This document shows positions 51,380 through 59,096 of a DNA stretch of 59,096 nucleotides, in pieces. Origin of the DNA: DASUFI01 sp036274635 (GTDB taxonomy: Bacteria > Planctomycetota > B15-G4); assembly GCA_036274635.1 (NCBI GenBank), contig DASUFI010000185.1:1-59096 (forward strand), given 5' to 3'. The notes under the pieces were generated by a model. The model ran no database searches, was not told the DNA's origin, and saw only the letters and a program-made list of their open reading frames with translations. The position numbers and the translations under genes are program-made. The stretch's first letter is position 1. Each line of letters starts with the position of its first letter.

Positions 51380-51874
51380 GCATCTGAGAAGCTGCGCGCC
51401 TTCGCCGAGTCGCCCGGCGCCGTGCTCGCGGCGCTGGACGGGCCGGCGGATCCGGTGGACGTGGACGCCCTCGGCCGTCTCGCCACCGCTTCGCCCGCCG
51501 CGCAGCTGGCCGACACCGCCGGCTTGGCGGCCCTCTCGGCCGAGTCCGGCGGCCCGCGCCTCACCGGCGCCCGCGGCTCACGCGCGTCACGACATGCCCA
51601 GGCCCTCTTCTCCACCGCTTTCCATCGCCTCGACCCGCTACAACGGCGGGCGCTGCTCGCCCGAGACGTGGACGGCCTGTCGCTCCCGGAGGTGGCCGAG
51701 GCGGTCAAGGTAGGCAACAATGCCATGGCGTCGCTCCTCGTGGCGGCGCGCACGCGGCTGGCGGACGAGCTGGCCGCGCTGCTGCGCACGTACGGAGGGC
51801 GGCCACCCGGCTCCCAAGGCCCCGGAGGCTCCGGCGGCCGCGGCGGCCCGGGCAAGGGCAGGAGGAGGCGCTGA
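51380..51874 (+). pseudogene. ECF-like sigma factor, 3' part (interrupted by transposon)
   Basis: The downstream part of the split sigma gene, in frame with 47635-47994 once the element and one 8-bp copy are removed. It contains a variable linker and then region 4: F-H-R-L-D-P-L-Q-R-R-A-L-L-A-R-D-V-D-G-L-S-L-P-E-V-A-E-A-V, the helix-turn-helix that reads the -35 (residues 201-250 of the restored protein). The tail is Gly/Arg-rich. A GTG at 51422 could start a 150-residue fragment, but without region 2 it should not support transcription. Its stop overlaps the start of the anti-sigma-like gene (TGATG). Confidence 0.82.
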
Positions 51875-53013
51875 TGAGTCCCGCCAAGCGCAAGTCGGCC
51901 AAGTCCGGGCGCAGCGCCACCGTCGCCGCGCGCGGCGGCAAGGCGCGCGGCAAGGCCCGAGGCTCGGCTCTCACGAAGGCGGTGAAGGTGAAGGGAAAGA
52001 CACCGGTGAAGGCCGGGGATCACCGGGTGAAGGCGCGGAATGGGGCGCGCACCGGCGCCAGGAATGGCGCGGGGGTTGCTTGCGATTTGCCGCGGGAGGA
52101 GCTCGAGCTGCTGCTGGATCGCGATGGCGGGCGGGCGGACGTGTTGACGCACGTGCCGGCTTGCCATCCGTGCACGACGTCGCTGACGGTGATCGCAGCG
52201 CAGCGGGATGCGATCCGGCATTTGACGGCGGAGCCCGGCGGGACGGCGGTGGAGTATCTGCTGGAGCGTGGCGCGAAGGCGGGGGAGCGGAAGCTCGCGG
52301 ATCTGGTGTACGAGCTGGCGAAGGCGTGTGTAGAGGTCGCCCATGACCTTGAGCGCAGACTTCGGATGGCGGATCACCCGCGTACCCGTGGAGTCGTGTT
52401 TAGTGAAGTTCGGCAGGCTGCAGCGAGGAACACTCGCAGCAATGCGCAAGCACTCGCGTCACGCCTTCCAAGTGAAAGCGCTCCGGGCGAGCGCGCCGTA
52501 GCTGCGTCGGTGAGTTGCTTGGCCATCCTTCGTGAGCTTGAGGGCGAATCTGAACGATTCGGCTTGACGGAGGCAGTTCTCCTTATCGCTTCAGACCGCG
52601 CTGGCGAAGCTGAAAAGAGGCTGCACCGTCTTGTCAGCCGTCCCCTGACGCCGGTGAATCGGAAGTTCGCGCTCTGGAACCTGACTTGGGCGTTGCTGGA
52701 GCAAGGGAAGTACACGGAGGTCGTGTCTGTTGGCAGCGATGCGCTTCGCGAAGTGCCCGGCGACTGGAGTATCAACTTCAACTTGGCTTCGGCATGTGCG
52801 TGGCTGCGCGATCTGAGTGGCTTCGAGCGCCACGCCGCAGCCTTGAGGAAGGCAAAGGCACCTTCGGAGCGAGATCGTTCCTTTAGGGATCGATTGCTCA
52901 GATTTGAGGTGCCCAATTTCGCCGAAGTACTTGGCGTCGGGCCGGAAATCGTCGCGCAGAGCTTTGGACTGGCTAGTCGCGCCGATGAGGTGAGGTCGGA
53001 TGAAGGTGGCTGA
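51874..53013 (+). CDS. Anti-sigma-like zinc-motif protein with helical (TPR-like) C-terminus
   Basis: Predicted 379 residues, ATG overlapping the sigma stop, GGAGGAGG upstream. Residues 1-66 are Lys/Ala/Arg-rich, histone-H1-like. Next is D-L-P-R-E-E-L-E-L-L-L-D and then His93-x3-Cys97-x2-Cys100, the zinc motif of ZAS-type anti-sigma factors. The C-terminal ~230 residues are helical and TPR-like (F-A-L-W-N-L-T-W-A-L-L-E-Q-G-K-Y, W-S-I-N-F-N-L-A-S-A-C-A-W-L). No transmembrane helix is visible, unlike most membrane anti-sigmas, so it would be cytoplasmic. Base composition drops abruptly at about 52330 inside the gene, which suggests a recombinant junction. Gene order sigma-then-anti-sigma supports the assignment. 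Confidence 0.62.
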   Translation: MSPAKRKSAKSGRSATVAARGGKARGKARGSALTKAVKVKGKTPVKAGDHRVKARNGARTGARNGAGVACDLPREELELLLDRDGGRADVLTHVPACHPCTTSLTVIAAQRDAIRHLTAEPGGTAVEYLLERGAKAGERKLADLVYELAKACVEVAHDLERRLRMADHPRTRGVVFSEVRQAAARNTRSNAQALASRLPSESAPGERAVAASVSCLAILRELEGESERFGLTEAVLLIASDRAGEAEKRLHRLVSRPLTPVNRKFALWNLTWALLEQGKYTEVVSVGSDALREVPGDWSINFNLASACAWLRDLSGFERHAAALRKAKAPSERDRSFRDRLLRFEVPNFAEVLGVGPEIVAQSFGLASRADEVRSDEGG

Positions 53014-53434
53014 TTCCCCTCGATTTCGATCCATCATCCGCTCTGCCGCCGCTGCAGTGCTTCTGATCACGTTGGTCGCGGCCGTCATTGTTGATGGCCC
53101 CAATGACCCGAGACTCAAGTGTGGACCCGGTGGAACGGGTGGCATCCCCAAGAGCACGCCCCCGAAGCCAAGTCCGGCAGGAAGTACCAGTCCGATAAAG
53201 ACGCCGACGGTTGGCCAGGTGCTCGATGAACTGACTAATCAGCCAATTGTCGGCGCGCTGCTGGTAGTGACCGCACCTTCTGGCGAAATCGCCGGCGTCG
53301 CCTTGACCGACGGCGATGGCATCTTTGTGGTGTACCTACTCGACGTGCCCGGCCTTGAGCTCGCGATTCCGAGCGAAGGGTTTGCAGGGCTGTCCATCGA
53401 GGCTGGAGACGTTCTAACGATTTTCGTGCCGTAG
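53000..53434 (+). CDS. Membrane-anchored small protein with GPGGTGGIP motif
   Basis: Predicted 144 residues, overlapping the previous gene by 14 bp. One hydrophobic helix (about 14-31) is a signal anchor. Then comes C-G-P-G-G-T-G-G-I-P-K-S (41-52), a Pro/Ser-rich spacer, and a C-terminal domain (70-144) of the form V-G-Q-V-L-D-E-L-T-N-Q-P-I-V-G-A ... A-I-P-S-E-G-F-A-G-L-S ... V-L-T-I-F-V-P. That domain is homologous to the C-terminus of the next protein (53574) and resembles a carboxypeptidase-regulatory-like fold. Family unknown. Translationally coupled to the anti-sigma-like gene, so it likely belongs to the same regulon or module. Confidence 0.65.
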   Translation: MKVADSPRFRSIIRSAAAAVLLITLVAAVIVDGPNDPRLKCGPGGTGGIPKSTPPKPSPAGSTSPIKTPTVGQVLDELTNQPIVGALLVVTAPSGEIAGVALTDGDGIFVVYLLDVPGLELAIPSEGFAGLSIEAGDVLTIFVP

Positions 53435-53573
53435 CAGGGCATGGTGGTGATTCTCGCCCGCCCTCGGTGTCTTGGATGTACGTCGCCGTAGCCGCTTGCC
53501 GGCCGTAGGCGACCCGTCCTTGTGTTATGGCGACGATGACGTCTGACCCCGCGTGCATTCGGAGGGTGACCCA

Positions 53574-54635
53574 ATGAACTCGATCCACTTCGAGCGTTGT
53601 CTGCTGTGTGCCTTGCTCGCGGTAAGGATTTGCTCGGCCCAAGCGACCATGTTCCATGTGCAGCTTCCGGTCTGCGAGCTCGCCACGCCGCGACCGTGCA
53701 TGGCGCAAGCTACTGCGCTCATCACAGGCCAGAAAGCTCGGCCCACAGTCAGCGACCCTGGAAGCGTCGGAGGCCTCCCCTGCAATGCGAAGTTTGGTCT
53801 TGGACCGGACAGCACGGGAAGCCTTGCGAAGTCGCTGATGAACCTGCCTGAGAGTTCACCCGGGTCATCTCAGCGCTCGAACAGCTGCAGCGGCGCATCA
53901 CCGTTGCCCGACGCCGGACCCGGCGGCGGAGGCGAAGTGTCTCGTGAGGAAGTGAAGTCGACGAGCGATCCCGGAAGGGCCGGCAGCCTCCTTACGTCGG
54001 TCCCCGCGGCATCGAGTCCCGTCGTTGCCGGTGGTCCTGATGGCGTGGGAAGTCTTCCAAAGCCGCTGGAAAAGTTGCCTCCGATCCTGCCCGAATCTTC
54101 GCAGCGCCGGAGCAGCAGTGTGTTCACGCCGTCCACCGCCCACCCCGGGGGCGGAGGCGCGGCGCCTCACCTGCAAGCTACTGCGGCCTCGTGTCCCGAC
54201 GGTGCCGGCGGCATCCCTAGGTCTGTCACTGGTCGGCCGAGCTTGGTCGGTGTCGGTGGCCCTGACGGCGCCGGAAGCCTTCCAATCGTCTCGCCCCCTC
54301 CCGGCGCGCCACACCTCACCATCGGTGGAAACGGCACCGGCGGCATTCGTCTGACCTGCACACCCAGCTCCCTGCCGAGTACCCTTCCTTCGCCGGCAGG
54401 CCAGTGCGTCAGCGGCCTCGTATTCGACGCTTCGACCCGCCGCCCCATCGCCGGCGCGCCGGTCGTCGTGATCGATGTCCGTGCTGGCATCGCCAGCGTG
54501 ACCGTCACCGATGAACTCGGCCAGTTCATCGCCTACATCGACAACGCGGCCGGCCTCGACCTCGCGATCCCAACAGAAGGCATCGCAGGCATCTCGGTGG
54601 CGCCGGGCGACATCCTCGAGATCGCCGTGCCCTAG
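53574..54635 (+). CDS. Secreted GPDGxGSLP-repeat protein
   Basis: Predicted 353 residues; GGAGGGTGA just upstream fixes the start. The signal peptide (1-23) ends I-C-S-A-Q-A. Seven copies of a short motif, [G/D/C]-P-[D/G]-x-x-G-[S/G]-[L/I]-P, lie near residues 61, 77, 132, 154, 207, 229 and 251. Two longer stretches (77-119 and 154-195) are an internal duplication (GPDxxGSL ... LPxxxPxSSQR ... GGGG). The C-terminal 76 residues (278-353) match the C-terminus of the 53000 protein. No known family is recognised. It probably acts outside the cell and is likely controlled by the upstream sigma/anti-sigma genes. GC content is lower than its neighbours. Confidence 0.62.
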   Translation: MNSIHFERCLLCALLAVRICSAQATMFHVQLPVCELATPRPCMAQATALITGQKARPTVSDPGSVGGLPCNAKFGLGPDSTGSLAKSLMNLPESSPGSSQRSNSCSGASPLPDAGPGGGGEVSREEVKSTSDPGRAGSLLTSVPAASSPVVAGGPDGVGSLPKPLEKLPPILPESSQRRSSSVFTPSTAHPGGGGAAPHLQATAASCPDGAGGIPRSVTGRPSLVGVGGPDGAGSLPIVSPPPGAPHLTIGGNGTGGIRLTCTPSSLPSTLPSPAGQCVSGLVFDASTRRPIAGAPVVVIDVRAGIASVTVTDELGQFIAYIDNAAGLDLAIPTEGIAGISVAPGDILEIAVP

Positions 54636-54822
54636 CGTTCGTCTAGCGCGTCATGGCCGGCACGCGTCGATTGCGTTGCCGACCGACTGGGCTGCCGGTG
54701 GTGCCGGATGCACGGAAACCGTCAGCGTGAGCTCCAAGACCATCGCCTTCGAGCTCGCGCCCGCCTTCCGCTACAATCCCGCGCTTCCTTCCGCCTCCCC
54801 GGACGCTTGCTCGCCACACCCC

Positions 54823-56565
54823 ATGGGCGTCTCCACCTCCGACATCGCCTTCCAGATCCAGGACCTCGGCAAGCGCCACGGCGCCCGTATCCTGTTCGAG
54901 AACGTCTCGCTGTCCTTCCTCAAGGGCGCGCGCATCGGCGTCATCGGCCCCAACGGCATGGGCAAGAGCTCGCTGCTGCGCATCATGGCGGGCCAGGACA
55001 AGGAGTTCGAAGGCCAGATCCTGCCCGCGCCGGGGCTGACCGTCGGCTACGTCCCGCAGGAGCCGAAGCTCGACGAGAACCTGACCGTGGCGGAGAACGT
55101 CGAGAAAGCCGTCGAGCCGATCCGCGCGCTGATTCGCGAATACGAGGAGGTGAGCGCGAAGCTCGGCGAAGACCTGCCCGAAGCCGAGATGAACCGCCTG
55201 ATGGAGCGCATGACCCGCCTGCAGGAAGAGGTGGAAGCGCGCGACGGCTGGGAGCTGGACCGCCACCTCGAGCAGGCGATGCAGGCGCTCGGCCTGCCGC
55301 CGGCCGACAGCCCGGTGAAGCACCTCAGCGGCGGGGAGCGCAGGCGCGTGGCGCTGTGCCGCGCGCTCATGGAGCACCCGGACCTGCTGCTGCTGGACGA
55401 GCCGACGAACCACCTCGACGCCGACACGGTCACGTGGCTCGAGAAGCACCTGCAGGACTACAGCGGCACGATCATCCTCGTCACGCACGACCGCTACTTC
55501 CTCGACAACGTCGTGGGGTGGATGCTCGAGATCGACCGCGGGCAGTTCCGGCCCTACAAGGGCAACTACTCGGACTACCTGGAGGCGCGCCAGGAGTTCT
55601 ACCGGCAGCGGCAGAAGGGCGACGACGAGCGGGGCAAGCTCATCGCCCGCGAGCTGGAGTGGATCCGCACCAATCCCAGGGGCCGCACCACCAAGAGCAA
55701 GGCGCGTATCGCGCGCTACGACGAGTTGGTGCAGCAGGCGCGGCAGGCCATCGTGGACGAGCTGCACCTGCACATCCCGTTCACGCGGCGGCTGGGCGAC
55801 CAGGTGCTCATCGTCGATCACGTGAGCAAGGGCTTCGGCGGGCGCACGCTGTTCGAGGACCTCACCTTCGAGCTGCCGCCGGGTGCCATTCTGGGCGTGG
55901 TGGGGCCCAACGGCGCCGGCAAGACCACGCTGGTGAAGATGATCGTGGGCCAGGAGAAGCCCGATGGGGGCAAGGTGAAGGTGGGGCCGACGGTGGACCT
56001 CTGCTACCTGGACCAGTCTCGCGGCTCGTTGATGGACAACCGCACGGTGTACGACGAGATCACCGGCGGCAGCGACATGCTGCGCGTGGGCGACATCGAG
56101 ATGAACGGCCGCGCCTACGTGAGCCGCTTCAACTTCCGCGGCGAGCAGCAGAGCAAGCAGATGGGCACGCTGAGCGGCGGCGAGCGCAACCGCGTGCTCA
56201 TGGCCAAGATGCTGGCGCGCGGCGGCAACTGCATCCTGCTCGACGAGCCCACCAACGACCTCGACCTGCCCACGCTGCGCGAGCTGGAGGAGGCGCTGCT
56301 GGAGTTCCCCGGCGTGGTCATCTGCGTCACCCACGACCGCTTCTTCATGGACCGCATCGCCACGCACATCCTCGCGTTCACCGGCGAGGACAAGGCGCTG
56401 GGCGAGGGCGTCGCGATCGAGGGCAGCGGCGACGCGACCGGGCGGGTGTTCTTCCACCCCGGCAACTACCAGAGCTGGCGCGAGTACTACGGCATGCTGC
56501 GCGAGAAGGCGGGCCTGCCGCCGATCGAGGCGGTGGGGGCGCACCGGAAGTTCAGGGGGAGCTGA
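54823..56565 (+). CDS. ettA: ABC-F protein, energy-dependent translational throttle EttA
   Basis: Predicted 580 residues. Two ABC domains: Walker A G-P-N-G-M-G-K-S-S and G-P-N-G-A-G-K-T-T, signature motifs L-S-G-G-E-R-R-R-V and L-S-G-G-E-R-N-R-V, and Walker B L-L-L-L-D-E-P-T-N-H-L-D and I-L-L-D-E-P-T-N-D-L-D. The linker contains the EttA-type arm and P-site-tRNA-interaction motif (N-P-R-G-R-T-T-K-S-K-A-R-I). No membrane segments. It binds the ribosomal E site and gates early elongation according to ATP/ADP. The start ATG at 54823 (MGVSTSDIAFQ) is preferred to long upstream extension. Confidence 0.95.
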   Translation: MGVSTSDIAFQIQDLGKRHGARILFENVSLSFLKGARIGVIGPNGMGKSSLLRIMAGQDKEFEGQILPAPGLTVGYVPQEPKLDENLTVAENVEKAVEPIRALIREYEEVSAKLGEDLPEAEMNRLMERMTRLQEEVEARDGWELDRHLEQAMQALGLPPADSPVKHLSGGERRRVALCRALMEHPDLLLLDEPTNHLDADTVTWLEKHLQDYSGTIILVTHDRYFLDNVVGWMLEIDRGQFRPYKGNYSDYLEARQEFYRQRQKGDDERGKLIARELEWIRTNPRGRTTKSKARIARYDELVQQARQAIVDELHLHIPFTRRLGDQVLIVDHVSKGFGGRTLFEDLTFELPPGAILGVVGPNGAGKTTLVKMIVGQEKPDGGKVKVGPTVDLCYLDQSRGSLMDNRTVYDEITGGSDMLRVGDIEMNGRAYVSRFNFRGEQQSKQMGTLSGGERNRVLMAKMLARGGNCILLDEPTNDLDLPTLRELEEALLEFPGVVICVTHDRFFMDRIATHILAFTGEDKALGEGVAIEGSGDATGRVFFHPGNYQSWREYYGMLREKAGLPPIEAVGAHRKFRGS

Positions 56566-56794
56566 GGGGCGGGTCGGGCTGTGCCGAGTGCGACCTCGCG
56601 CACCCATCCCGACTCTCGAGGATCTGCTCGCAGGTCCACCCGTCGGCCAGCAGCTCGATGACGAACTCGACCGCGATCCGCGTGTCCTTGATGCAGGGCT
56701 TTCCCACCAGGATCTCGGGGTTGAGCGTGATGCGGCCTTGCCAGTGCAGGACGGCGGCCCCGTTGCGGGATGGACGCTGGGCTCGGTCGGACAT
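56552..56794 (-). pseudogene. Truncated DUF433 (VapB45-like antitoxin) remnant
   Basis: Predicted 80 residues. Residues 22-60 (I-T-L-N-P-E-I-L-V-G-K-P-C-I-K-D-T-R-I-A-V ... L-A-D-G-W-T-C-E-Q-I-L-E-S) are a clear DUF433 domain start. Family members then continue into a Y-P-x-L-T-x-E-D-I/V helix; here the frame runs into unrelated residues (R-D-G-C-A-R-S-H) and ends, overlapping the ettA 3' end by 14 bp. No DUF5615/VapC45-like toxin follows. It is probably a decayed toxin-antitoxin remnant. Confidence 0.65.
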
Positions 56795-57225
56795 TCTCTC
56801 GTCCTTTGCGGACTTGCGGAAGCACGCCGCACGCGCGCCGCTGCGCTCCAGTCGCTCGGCCGCGACGGCCCTTGCGGCGCCCCTCGCGCTGGTGCACGGC
56901 GCCTCGCTCCCCGCACGCGCCGTACCACTCCGCGTCGGCTCCGTCTGCGCGGCGGATGGTCGAGCTGGCGCCGCGCTGCCGGGCGACGTGCACTGACTGG
57001 AGCGGGCGCATGTGTTCCGGGATGCCGAGCGAAATACACGGGAGCCACGCATCGACTCATCGGACGTGCACCTCCGTTGCAGTCGAAGCATGCGACACGT
57101 TCGTTCGGAGCGCGCGACGCACCGCGTGCGACGACGGGGCGCGCGGTTTGACACGCGAATCGAGGCGGGCATAGAGTCCCAGCCGTTCGAGGGATCTTTC
57201 GTGAAGATCGCTCCGGAGGAGGCTC
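56795..57225. other. 431-bp gap without a credible gene
   Basis: Only Arg/Ala-rich shadow frames are present. The stretch probably includes the sulfatase promoter and 5' remnants of the DUF433 locus. A GGAGG Shine-Dalgarno at 57215-57219 serves the sulfatase start. Confidence 0.4.
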
Positions 57226-59037
57226 ATGATCCAGTCGTCACTCGTGCGGCCGCTGCTTTTCGCCGTCGCTGGCTTCGCGTGCACCGCGTGCTCGTCCGCG
57301 CAGGCTCCCGCGCCCAAGCCGGCTGCACCCGCGCCGCAGCAGACTCCTGCGCCCAAGCCCGCCGCGCCCGCGCCACAGCAGGCGCCGGGGACCAAGCCCG
57401 CGGCGGCGGCTCCCGCGGCCGCGCCGGCAGCGCAATCCGGCAAGAAGCCGAACATCCTGGTGATCATGGGTGACGACATCGGGTGGTTCAACATCAGCGC
57501 GTACCACCAGGGGATCATGTCGGGCAAGACGCCCAACCTCGACCGCCTCGCGAGCGAGGGCATGCGCTTCACCGACTACTACGCCGAGGCCAGCTGCACG
57601 GCGGGCCGCGCGGCGTTCATCACTGGCGAGATCCCGCTGCGCACGGGCCTCACGACCGTGGGGCAGGCGGGCGCGGACATCGGCATGCCGGACAAGGCCT
57701 GCTCGATGGCGACCGCGCTCAAGGAGCAGGGCTACGCGACGGGGCAGTTCGGCAAGAACCACCTCGGCGACCTGAACAAGTACCTGCCCACGCTGCACGG
57801 CTTCGACGAGTTCCAAGGCTACCTGTACCACCTCGACGCGCTGTCCGACCCGTACTGGTACTCGTTCCCCAACGACCAGGCCTACCGCGACAAGTACGGG
57901 CCGCGCGACGTGCTGCACTGCTGGGCCACCGACGCCGACGACGCGACCGAGATGCCGCGCTGGGGCAAGATCGGCAAGCAGAAGATCGTGGACGAGGGGC
58001 CGCTCGCGCCGTTCCCGGACATGTCCGACGTCCCGAACATGCATGACGTCACGCCCAAGGGCAAGTACGACATGACCACCGTGGACGACGTGTTCCTGAA
58101 GTCCTCCACCGACTTCATGGACAAGGCCAAGAAGGACGGCAAGCCCTTCTTCGTCTGGCACAACACCACGCGCATGCACGTCTGGACCTTCCTCTCGCCC
58201 AAGTACCGCGCGCTGATGAACAGCGATACGAATTACGGGCTGTACGAGGCGGGCATGGCGCAGCTGGACGACATCGTCGGTGCCCTGCTCAAGCACGTCG
58301 AGGACATGGGCGAGAAGGACAACACGATCGTCGTCTTCACCACGGACAACGGCGCCGAGGTGTTCACCTGGCCCGACGGCGGCATGACGCCGTTCAGGGG
58401 CACCAAGGGCACGGTGATGGAAGGCGGCTTCCGCGCGCCGTGCATCGTGCGCTGGCCGGGCCACGTCAAGCCGGGCACGGTCGAGAACGGCATGTTCTCG
58501 GCGCTGGACTGGTACCCGACGCTGCTCGCGGCGGCCGGCAACCCGAACATCACGGACCAGCTGCTCAAGGGCGCGACGATGGGCGGGACCAGCTTCAAGA
58601 ACCACCTCGACGGCTACAACCAGCTCGACCTGCTGCAGGGCAACGGCCCATCGAAGCGGCACGAGTTCTTCTACTTCGAGGGCCCGCAGCTGGGCGCGCT
58701 GCGCGTCGACGACTTCAAGTTCCAGTTCTTCGCCCAGCCGGGCGGCTGGCCGGGGCCCAAGGTCACCACCGACATGCCGCTCATGGTCAACATCCGCCAG
58801 GACCCGTTCGAGCGCACGCCGTCGATCGGCGGCCAGTCGCTCAACGACCTGGGCGGCGGCTACATGAACGACTTCTACGCCCGCGAGTTCTGGCGCTTCG
58901 TGCAGGTGCAGCAGTACGTCGGCCAGCTGGCCATGACGGCCGTCGACTATCCGCCCATGCAGGACCCGGCCTCGTTCAACCTGTCCGAGGTCAAGGCCAA
59001 GATCGAGGCCGTGATCAAGAACAAGCCCGGGCAGTAG
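57226..59037 (+). CDS. Secreted arylsulfatase with Ala/Pro linker
   Basis: Predicted 603 residues. An N-terminal signal with Cys19 or Cys22 as a possible lipidation site is followed by a linker with repeats of A-P-K-P-A-A-P-A-P-Q-Q (about residues 27-70). The sulfatase domain begins P-N-I-L-V-I-M-G-D-D-I-G-W; Asp83 and Asp84 are metal ligands. The catalytic motif is Cys124-T-A-G-Arg128 in place of the usual C-x-P-x-R; the Cys must be converted to formylglycine. T-G-x-F-G-K-N-H-L-G-D and the later T-D-N-G-A-E are typical. It probably hydrolyses sulfate esters of polysaccharides outside the cytoplasm. Sulfatases are numerous in Planctomycetes. The substrate is not predictable. Confidence 0.9.
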   Translation: MIQSSLVRPLLFAVAGFACTACSSAQAPAPKPAAPAPQQTPAPKPAAPAPQQAPGTKPAAAAPAAAPAAQSGKKPNILVIMGDDIGWFNISAYHQGIMSGKTPNLDRLASEGMRFTDYYAEASCTAGRAAFITGEIPLRTGLTTVGQAGADIGMPDKACSMATALKEQGYATGQFGKNHLGDLNKYLPTLHGFDEFQGYLYHLDALSDPYWYSFPNDQAYRDKYGPRDVLHCWATDADDATEMPRWGKIGKQKIVDEGPLAPFPDMSDVPNMHDVTPKGKYDMTTVDDVFLKSSTDFMDKAKKDGKPFFVWHNTTRMHVWTFLSPKYRALMNSDTNYGLYEAGMAQLDDIVGALLKHVEDMGEKDNTIVVFTTDNGAEVFTWPDGGMTPFRGTKGTVMEGGFRAPCIVRWPGHVKPGTVENGMFSALDWYPTLLAAAGNPNITDQLLKGATMGGTSFKNHLDGYNQLDLLQGNGPSKRHEFFYFEGPQLGALRVDDFKFQFFAQPGGWPGPKVTTDMPLMVNIRQDPFERTPSIGGQSLNDLGGGYMNDFYAREFWRFVQVQQYVGQLAMTAVDYPPMQDPASFNLSEVKAKIEAVIKNKPGQ

Positions 59038-59096
59038 CCGGCGCGGCGCGAGCGCCCGCATCACGAGACGCGCGGGCCGCTCCCCCGGGGGCGGCC

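Overview
The window is high-GC bacterial DNA, roughly 70% G+C by eye. Its gene content points to a Planctomycetes-like lineage. This is an inference from several traits together: many FG-GAP/VCBS repeat proteins, carboxypeptidase-regulatory-like giants, beta-helix proteins, a DUF1579 and a DUF2911 protein, a PIG-L deacetylase beside a sodium:solute symporter, a lipoprotein-type sulfatase, a split GcvPA/GcvPB glycine dehydrogenase, and a C-terminal 'KGGTLVP' domain on two surface proteins. No rRNA, tRNA or CRISPR array was seen.

Layout. Positions 1-4120 hold a tight-adherence (Flp/Tad) pilus-type locus: three 52-residue Flp pilins on the minus strand, divergent from two paralogous TadG-like proteins. 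Positions 4127-6681 hold an NHL-type lipoprotein, a degenerate nucleotidyltransferase-like gene and a lipoprotein-like glutathione peroxidase. Positions 6774-11286 are a compact glycine-cleavage operon (gcvT-gcvH-gcvPA-gcvPB). Positions 11483-16731 hold a secreted PIG-L deacetylase, an SSS symporter and a DUF2911 protein. Positions 16898-17832 are an Rrf2 regulator with a perfect operator palindrome, followed by a globin, which looks like a nitric-oxide or oxygen response pair. Positions 18068-47352 are mostly exported proteins: FG-GAP/VCBS proteins, an SGNH hydrolase, a YfhO-like membrane protein, two very large carboxypeptidase-regulatory-like proteins (one broken by an in-frame amber codon), paired beta-helix proteins and two overlapping lipoproteins. 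Interspersed are a CPA2 antiporter, NAD(P)HX epimerase, an Fpg-like glycosylase and a zeta-toxin-like kinase with an overlapping small partner.

Positions 47635-54635 are the most unusual part. An ECF-like sigma factor gene is split by a 3377-bp IS1595-family element (47995-51371) with perfect 21-bp terminal inverted repeats and an exact 8-bp target duplication. Removing the element and one duplication restores a 284-codon reading frame. The element carries more than a transposase: a membrane protein, a small basic protein, a ribbon-helix-helix regulator divergent from the transposase across a palindrome lying exactly between the -35 and -10, a winged-helix-like protein, a structured non-coding stretch ending in an intrinsic terminator, and a truncated NYN-domain gene. 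The broken sigma gene is followed by an overlapping zinc-motif anti-sigma-like/TPR protein. Two exported proteins come next; they share a C-terminal domain and a 'GPDGxGSLP' motif. This looks like an uncharacterised sigma/anti-sigma/secreted-protein module that the transposon probably disabled.

The right end (54823-59037) holds the ABC-F protein EttA, a truncated DUF433 antitoxin-like remnant and an arylsulfatase with an alanine/proline linker.
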